Shown here: positions 8,345-13,416 of the stretch, one piece after another | How positions within the stretch are numbered: the stretch's first letter is position 1 | How the letters are laid out: each line of letters opens with the position of its first letter | Source of the DNA: Terana coerulea | Lineage: Eukaryota > Basidiomycota > Agaricomycetes > Polyporales > Phanerochaetaceae | Direction of reading: 5' to 3' | Assembly: GCA_024811115.1 (NCBI GenBank) | Contig: JAKOGH010000804.1 | Span: 1 to 13,416 of the forward strand | DNA length: 13,416 bases | Position numbers and translations under genes: made by a program | The notes under the pieces: model-generated | Told to the model about the DNA's origin: nothing | Databases searched by the model: none | The model's input: only the letters and a program-made list of their open reading frames with translations

Positions 8345-9665
8345 AGAATAGTGATGTCGTCGGGACTAACTGAGACCGAGCGCAAATCACCACAGCTTTG
8401 GCAAAGTGTACACAATGCCATTCTATAGCAATAGAGTCGTGAGTAGCAATATATGAGCATGCATGAGCCTAGCTGGCGCACCTGAGGTCCAAACGCTTAT
8501 GACTGCCCTTCTCACTACCTAGCCCAAACCAGGCACTGCCTACAGGCACCAGAAGTCTTCCATACGGCCATTTCTCCACGCCAAACAGCATGTTCTTCCT
8601 GCGGTCGTCTTAAAGCCCTAGATGTAGCCAGTTGCGCGTAAGGTCGCCTGAGGTCGCTTGCCAGTCGACGTTGCTGATGATCACGACAAGAGTATTACCC
8701 TAGGAGCGTTGTGCAGTTGCGGAGGCACCGAGTGCTGGTGGGTTGAGAGACGGTCCGGAGTCATTGCCAGCGATTCAGGAACTCGACATGGAGGAAGGGA
8801 GCAAGGACTGGAGACACTTAGCGCCCATCGCCACGACTTGCTCTCTTCCGTAATTATCCCTCCTGCTCGCGTCCGACGAGGTCCAGACACCGTTCTCTTC
8901 CACCGCCATCATAATCCAAAAGCACGAGGGAGTAAAATGCACGCCGTGAGTGGAAAGCATGCTTTCAGTGGTGTATTCTAACAGGCGGAGGCTGATTTTC
9001 TCCATCTGAGCAGGGACCGTGACTGCCGCGGCGGGCGAGCGTACCTCGCATCCGCGAATTGCCGCTCCATCGGATATATGTGCAGACGATTAAAGTGTAT
9101 GCGCGTGTGCGTACTCGAAGGTGCGTCTTCACGCAGCCAGTTACTATTTCTCAGCTGAATTGAAATTATTTTCAGATTATACCGTGACGCGCCTCAACGT
9201 ATGCTATTTCACAGGCATAAGATGCGCAAATTGCATGCTTCCTGTCCTTGTCGTTAAGTAAAAGAAGGGCAACATCCACGCGGCGGCAGGTACTTAGTCG
9301 ACGCGTAATGTGACCATCCAAGACGGTTGTACTTAGCTCTAATCATTCCGCCGATATAACGTACGCTTGTCGCCATCATCACGCTAAGGGTACTGGTTAT
9401 TCTCTTATAGCAACTCGCCACCGGTCAAGGAACTGAGAGCGCAATGATAAAGACGCAGACTGGCCGACGCAGATACTTGCCTCTTCGTGAAGCTCTCGTG
9501 CGGGGGCTGCCGGGTGGGTCAGTTAAACTTGCTGGGCCCAGCGTTGCCTCGACTTCTAATGATTGTTTGGCCCCTGGCGCGGAATCATAATGTCGAAGTG
9601 CAAGAAGAAAGCCAGGTAAATACAGCCTACCAGTCGTTCGAGAAGGAACCGGCTAACGATAATGC
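8345..9665 (+). mobile_element. Copy A, conserved sequence upstream of its LTR
   Basis: This 1.3 kb is matched in inverted orientation by 12104-13407. Shared landmarks include GTGATGTCGTCGGGA (near 8351), CTAGCTGGCGCACCTGAGG (near 8470), CTTGCCAGTCGACGTTGCTG (near 8657), a GGTACTTAGTCGACGCGTAATG block near 9290, and AAGCCAGGTAAATAC (near 9611). Identity is roughly 70-80 percent by eye. No reading frame is conserved as open in both copies and no RT, integrase or other domain is visible. It may be the decayed 3' internal region of a retroelement or flanking DNA duplicated together with the LTR. Confidence 0.55.
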
Positions 9666-9674
9666 AAAAAGGAG
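9666..9674 (+). other. Candidate polypurine tract of copy A
   Basis: AAAAAGGAG directly before C and TGG at 9676. The equivalent in copy B (minus strand, 12103-12094) is GGAAAGGAGC followed by TGG. A purine run next to the LTR start is where plus-strand priming occurs in LTR retroelements. The assignment rests on position and on conservation in two copies. Confidence 0.4.
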
Positions 9675-9954
9675 CTGGTGAATATGAGCAAAAACAATAT
9701 TACTGCAAGCTATGGAAGTACACTGGAGCCTTGGCACAAGTTAGTTTCGTCCTCGGGGGTCGGACCCGAGGAGTACTCGTCCCGGCGACCGCGAAGAGGT
9801 CGTGCCAGGGCAGCGACAAGTGGCCGCCCTCCGCCGAGAATACATTGGAGCGAGGACAACAGATGGAGTATCTACAGAGACCGGGCTGCGACCACACACG
9901 GGGCGTCCCCGCAGTGACACACACTGGAACCTTGGCAAGAAAGCAGGACGCCGA

Positions 9955-10400
9955 GGGCGAACCCCGACACAGGGCGAACCCCTAAACCCCCACGGACGAA
10001 GGGCGAACCCGGAGAGAAAAATACTAGACAGTGATGGACGACAAGGCGAACCTTGACGCAGGGCGAACCCCAGACCACCACCTCCAACCTCAACGAAGGG
10101 CGAACCCTGAGACAGAAGAAGTGGCATACAGCGGACGCCAGGGCGAACCCAGACGCAGGGCGAACCCCCAAGCCGCCGACACCACCGTTGACGAAGGACG
10201 AACCCTGAGAAGAAACGACTGGTGAATGATGGACGTCAAGGCGAACCCCGACGCAGGGCGAACCCCAGACCACCACCGCCGGTCTCGATGAAGGGCGAAC
10301 CCTAGGAGAGAAGGGACGACATACAGCAGACGTCGAGGCGAACCCCGACGCAAGGCGAACCCCTAAACCGCCAACGCCATCCACGATGAAGGGCGTGCCC
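9955..10400 (+). repeat. 97-bp tandem array built on GGGCGAACCC
   Basis: About 4.6 units start at GGCGA at 9956, 10045, 10142, 10240 and 10337 (spacings 89, 97, 98, 97). Each unit contains three GGGCGAACCC-like decamers: a pair spaced about 16 bp apart, then one after a CACCACC-type spacer. GGG and CCC around CGAA can pair as a 3-bp stem. The spacers carry GACGACATACAGCAGACGTC-like and CTCGATGAA blocks. The array lies inside the U3-like part of copy A, so the decamers are in a promoter-proximal position. Confidence 0.9.
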
Positions 10401-10480
10401 TGAGAGAGAAGTGAGGAAGGGAGGTATCGCGGCGGTGAGAGACGAGCTCTGGCTTTCCAACAGCAAAACATATGGGCTCG

Positions 10481-10486
10481 CTTTAT
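10481..10486 (+). promoter_or_regulatory. TATA-like element of copy A
   Basis: TTTATA in CGCTTTATACTC aligns with the stronger TATATAT of copy 1 and TATATA of copy B, and lies about 55 bp before the AATAAA of copy A. Confidence 0.4.
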
Positions 10487-10538
10487 ACTCTGCGCGGCGG
10501 ACAGTCACGAGGCTGTCAACCGTGGTATGTTTATTCGC

Positions 10539-10544
10539 AATAAA
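10539..10544 (+). terminator. Poly(A) signal AATAAA in copy A
   Basis: AATAAA in GTTTATTCGCAATAAACAAG, at the same relative place as AATAAA in copy 1 and the degraded AATCAA in copy B. Confidence 0.45.
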
Positions 10545-10781
10545 CAAGATCGTCGCCCTAGACTCGATCAGAGCCGCTCGGCCTCGGCGCTAAGATCGGC
10601 TGGACACTGCGCCTGCCATACCTCAGACTACATGCTCCCACCTTCTCACCGGTGTAGACTGCAAATATTTATCATGTTTGAACCAACCCATGTCTTTCAT
10701 TTCTTATATTTTGCTTTGCTCTCGTGCGCACTGTTGCTTGCGGCTGATCGAGAGGCGATGTGTCGCCGTTAGCCGCGATCA

Positions 10782-10806
10782 GCTTTGTGGCGTTTGATCC
10801 GAAGCC
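10782..10806 (+). other. Putative primer-binding site after copy A
   Basis: GCTTTGTGGCGTTTGATC is identical to 1456-1473 and the match continues as C-GA-A-GCC with two differences. It follows the CA end of copy A. Copy B shows no counterpart, so copy B is probably truncated at its inner end, near the centre of the inverted duplication. Confidence 0.45.
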
Positions 10807-11091
10807 AAACCAAGCCAATCTCCCCAAACCGGGACCGTGGTCTAGTTCTCGTTCCAAGACCCCTAAGCACATCCGGCAAGTGTGCAGATTCTTACTAGCT
10901 GTCCTATACATATGTGCAAGTGCAGCAGAAGGAGGCTGTCTCGTTGTGGGCACGCCGACTCGGATAAGCGCTTACGCCGGGCGCAGAAGCTCCCGCTGAG
11001 CGATCGGATCGGGGCTAGCGCCTCGGCCATGCTTGTTGATTCCGAATAAACAGACCGCGACCAAGTCCCGTGCAGGGTCAGCCTCCAAAGA

Positions 11092-11098
11092 TATATAA
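11092..11098 (-). promoter_or_regulatory. TATA box of LTR copy B
   Basis: On the minus strand, GCTTATATATC, nearly identical to the TATA context of copy 1 (GCTTATATATG). Confidence 0.55.
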
Positions 11099-11163
11099 GC
11101 TAGGCCATTGTGGCTTGGAACAGACCAGAGCTTGCTCTCCTCCCCTCCGTGACACCCCCTTCC

Positions 11164-11860
11164 ATACCCACCTACCGTTTATCGAGGCTCTCCTCACACC
11201 TCCTCCCGTGTTCGTCCAGACTCTCCTTGTACACCCACCTACCGTTTACTGAGGCTCTCCTCGCACTCCTCCATCTGTTGGTCGAGACTCTCGTTGTACA
11301 CCCACCTACCGTTTATTGAGGCTCTCCTCACCTTCCCTCCCATGTTCGTCAAGACTGTCCTTGTACACCCACCTACCGTTTATCGAGGCTCTCCTCACAT
11401 CTCCTCCCGTGTTTGTCGAGACTCTCCTTGTACACCCACCTACCGTTTATGAGGCTCTCCTCACCTCCCTCCCTCTGTTCGTCCAGACTCTCCTTGTACA
11501 CCTACCGTTTATCAGGCTCTCACATCTCCTCCCGTGTTCGTCGAGACTCTCTTTGTACACCCACCTACCGTTTATTGAGGCTCTCCTCGCACTCCCTCCA
11601 TCTGCTGGTCGAGACTCTCTTTGTACACCCACCTACCGTTTACTGAGGCTCTCCTCGCACTCCCTCCATCTGTTCGTCGAGACTCTCCTTGTATACCCAC
11701 CTACCGTTTATCGAGGCTCTCCTCACATCTCCTCCCGTGTTCGTCCAGACTCTCCTTGTACACCCACCTACCATTTATTGAGGCTCTCCTCGCCCTTCCC
11801 TCCCTCTGTTTGTCGAGACTCTCCATGTACACCCACCTACCGTTTACTGAGGCTCTCCTC
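11164..11860 (-). repeat. Minisatellite, about 10 units of 62-69 bp, inverted
   Basis: The inverted counterpart of the array at 537-1107. On the plus strand, units recur at GAGGCTCTCCTC at 11184, 11251, 11318, 11385, 11451, about 11513, 11577, 11645, 11713, 11780 and 11849. One unit near 11500-11530 is shortened on both sides of TACCGTTTATCAGGCTCT. Tail variants (CCTCCCGTGTTCGTC and CCTCCCTCTGTTCGTC types) are the same two seen in the left array but in a different order, so both arrays descend from a common array and then turned over. Confidence 0.95.
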
Positions 11861-12093
11861 ATATACCCTCCCTCATCGTTTCGTGGCGGCTGTAGTTAGG
11901 TAGCTTGCATGTCGACTGTTACAAATGTATTCTCGGTGGGGGACGGCCGCCTGTGGTCGTCCTGGCACGGACCTCTACGCGGTCATTGAGACAAGTACTT
12001 CTCGAGGACGACCCTCGAGGACGAAACTAACTCGTGCCAAAGCTTCGATGTCCTTCTATAGTTTGCAACAATATAATTTGATTGTATTCGCCA

Positions 12094-12103
12094 GCTCCTT
12101 TCC
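12094..12103 (-). other. Candidate polypurine tract of copy B
   Basis: Minus-strand GGAAAGGAGC directly before the TGG start of copy B, matching AAAAAGGAG before copy A. Confidence 0.4.
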
Positions 12104-13416
12104 ACACTGTCAGCCGTGTTCGTCTTATATGGGCCTCGGGTCGTATTTACCTGGCTTTTCTCTCGTGTTTCAATATCACAGTCCGCCGCGAGCCGAAGAC
12201 AGTAACCGTAAGCACAGGTAATGTTGGGCCCATTCCAGGTCATCTGACTGGCAGCCCACTGCAGGAGAGCTTCGCGAAGAGGCAAGTATATAGTGTCGGC
12301 CAGTCTGGGTCTCCATCGCCGTGCTCTTGGGTCACTGAACAGTAGTAACTTGCTGCGTGAGAAGGATCAGTACTCTTAGCCCTACTGGCAGCCAGGTACA
12401 ACTGCCTTGGATGGTCGTATTGCGCGTCGACCAAGCGCCTGCCTCCACGGGAATGATGCCCTTCTTCGACTGAACGGCAGGGACACATATGAAGCATGCA
12501 ATATGCGGATTTTATTTCCATGGAATAGTATACATTGAGACACGCGACGGTATAACCTGAGGGGATTTTAAATTCGGTTGAGAAATCGGAAATGACCTCG
12601 TGAGGACGCACCTTAATCGGATACAAGCATGCGTATAAACGCCAAGTAGCTGCGGGTGTATTTGCTGGAGCAAAGTGCCGGAACAATACGTGGATGCGAG
12701 GCTCACTTGCAGCAGGCACGCTCGTCCGTCCCTGCTGAGAGAGAGATCAGTCTCCGCTAGGGATATACCACCGAGAAACTTGCGTTACGTTTATGGCATG
12801 CATTTCTATCCCTTGTGCTCTTGTATTATGATGGCGATGGAAGAGAAGGGTGCCGGGACCTCAATGGGACCATGTCAGACGCAAAGCAGGAGAGACATTA
12901 ATCATGGCCGAGAGCAAGTCACGACGAGGGCGCTAATAATATCCGGCCGCTTGTTCCCTTCCGCCATGTCGAGTTCTTGAATCGCTGGCGATGACCCGGA
13001 CCATCTCTCAAATGCGCCAGCACTTGCGTCTGGGACCGTACGACATTCCTCGAGCAGTATTCCAGTCGTGATTACCAGCAACGTCGACTGGCAGGCTACC
13101 TTGCGCGGAAAGCTACGTCTAGGGCTCCAAGACGACCGCAGCAAGCACAGGCTGCTGTGCACGATTGGAGATGGAGGCTTGGCCGTATGGCAGATTTTCG
13201 GTGCCTGTAAGCCGTGTCCGGTTTGAGCAGAGGCTGCGAGAAGGACAGGCTTGAGAGTTGGGACCTCAGGTGCGCCAGCTAGCCTCATGCATGCTAATAC
13301 ATCGATACTCGTGAATCTATCGTTGTAGAATCGCAGTACGCACACTTCAAGACTTGGCCAAGGCTGCGGTGCTTTGTGTTCAAACTCGGCTGCTCCCGAC
13401 GACATCACCCTTCCTG
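12104..13416 (-). mobile_element. Copy B, conserved sequence upstream of its LTR
   Basis: Inverted counterpart of 8345-9665; the homology reaches the window edge and probably continues beyond it. On the minus strand an ATG at 13405 opens a frame of 167 codons to a stop at 12902 (MSSGAAEFEHKAPQPWP and on), and another frame runs from 12719 to 12240 (159 codons). Neither is open in copy A at the matching place and neither shows a known domain, so I treat both as probably non-coding remnants. No RT, RNase H or integrase motif is visible. Confidence 0.5.

Larger units (their letters stand above)
9676..10781 (+). mobile_element. LTR-like unit, copy A, with a different array
   Basis: About 1.1 kb starting TGGTGAAT and ending GATCA. 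The head (about 9690-9850) matches copies 1 and B, with TTGGCACAAGTTAGTTTCGT, GACCGCGAAGAGGT and GAGAATACATT. The middle is a 97-bp array unrelated to the array in copies 1 and B. After the array it realigns: GAGCTCTGG, TTTATA at about 10483, GTTTATTCGCAATAAACAAG with AATAAA at 10539-10544. It is followed by the 18-base motif also found after copy 1. Having copy-shared sequence on both sides is unusual for a single LTR and could reflect recombination between elements. Confidence 0.6.
10950..12093 (-). mobile_element. LTR-like unit, copy B, inverted
   Basis: Read on the minus strand from 12093: TGGCGAATAC start, head at about 12055-11875 (GCACGAGTTAGTTTCGTCCT, CCAGGACGACCACAGGCGGC), minisatellite at 11860-11164, a CAAGCTCTGGTCTGTTCC block, TATATA at 11098-11092, then GTTTATTCGGAATCAACAAG near 11050-11031. 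It matches copy 1 in every part, including the array type. The inner boundary cannot be placed exactly: similarity to copy 1 fades after about 10985, and sequence belonging to copy A begins to the left of about 10815. Confidence 0.65.

Noticed and set aside
9741..10471. Minus-strand frames of up to 199 codons over the 97-bp array
   Set aside because: They are repeats of one translated unit; several frames are open at once, as expected for a GC-rich tandem array.
12902..13405. 167-codon minus-strand frame as a real gene
   Set aside because: The homologous stretch in copy A is broken by stops and indels, and no domain is visible. Kept only as part of the copy B description.
8345..13416. Internal genes of an LTR retrotransposon (RT, RNase H, integrase)
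   Set aside because: I looked for RT active-site and integrase zinc-finger patterns in the frames of both arms and found none.

Overview
The window looks like a basidiomycete chromosome, most likely an Agaricomycete. The evidence is short introns (about 47-62 bp) with GTATGT, GTACGT or GTGAGT donors, CT-rich leaders, a BTB protein of the type expanded in mushrooms and polypores, and an alpha/beta-hydrolase of a mushroom-wide type. I saw no bacterial operons, rRNA, tRNA or CRISPR. All identifications come from reading the sequence by eye; no search was run.

Layout. 1-303 is flank with no recognised gene. 304-1454 is a long terminal repeat-like unit (copy 1, + strand): a conserved head, an array of 64-69 bp minisatellite units, a TATA box, a closely following AATAAA, and an 18-base putative primer-binding motif. 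1475-1996 is a CT-rich leader into the best gene, a BTB-domain protein (1997-3404, two introns). 3405-5673 holds two weak gene relics and a perfect 19-bp-arm hairpin (4840-4882). 5674-7050 is a seven-exon alpha/beta-hydrolase whose exons are recognisable end to end but carry three +1 frameshifts, so I call it a pseudogene. 7051-8340 has no recognisable gene.

The right third (about 8345-13416) is a large, diverged inverted duplication. Copy A (+) is about 1.3 kb of non-coding-looking sequence followed by an LTR-like unit at 9676-10781. Copy B (-) carries the same two parts, from 13416 leftwards to about 10950. A and B match in the upstream part, the LTR head and the promoter region, but their minisatellites are unrelated: B and copy 1 have the ~67-bp array, while A has a 97-bp array built around GGGCGAACCC. 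This swap of the tandem array inside an otherwise conserved LTR-like frame is the most unusual feature of the window.

Functional picture. The BTB gene appears intact and is probably an ordinary host gene with an old LTR about 540 bp upstream in the same orientation. The hydrolase and the neighbouring relics look decayed. The rest is repeat-rich, probably silenced, sequence from an old large-LTR retroelement family whose gag, protease, RT and integrase domains are not visible in this window.
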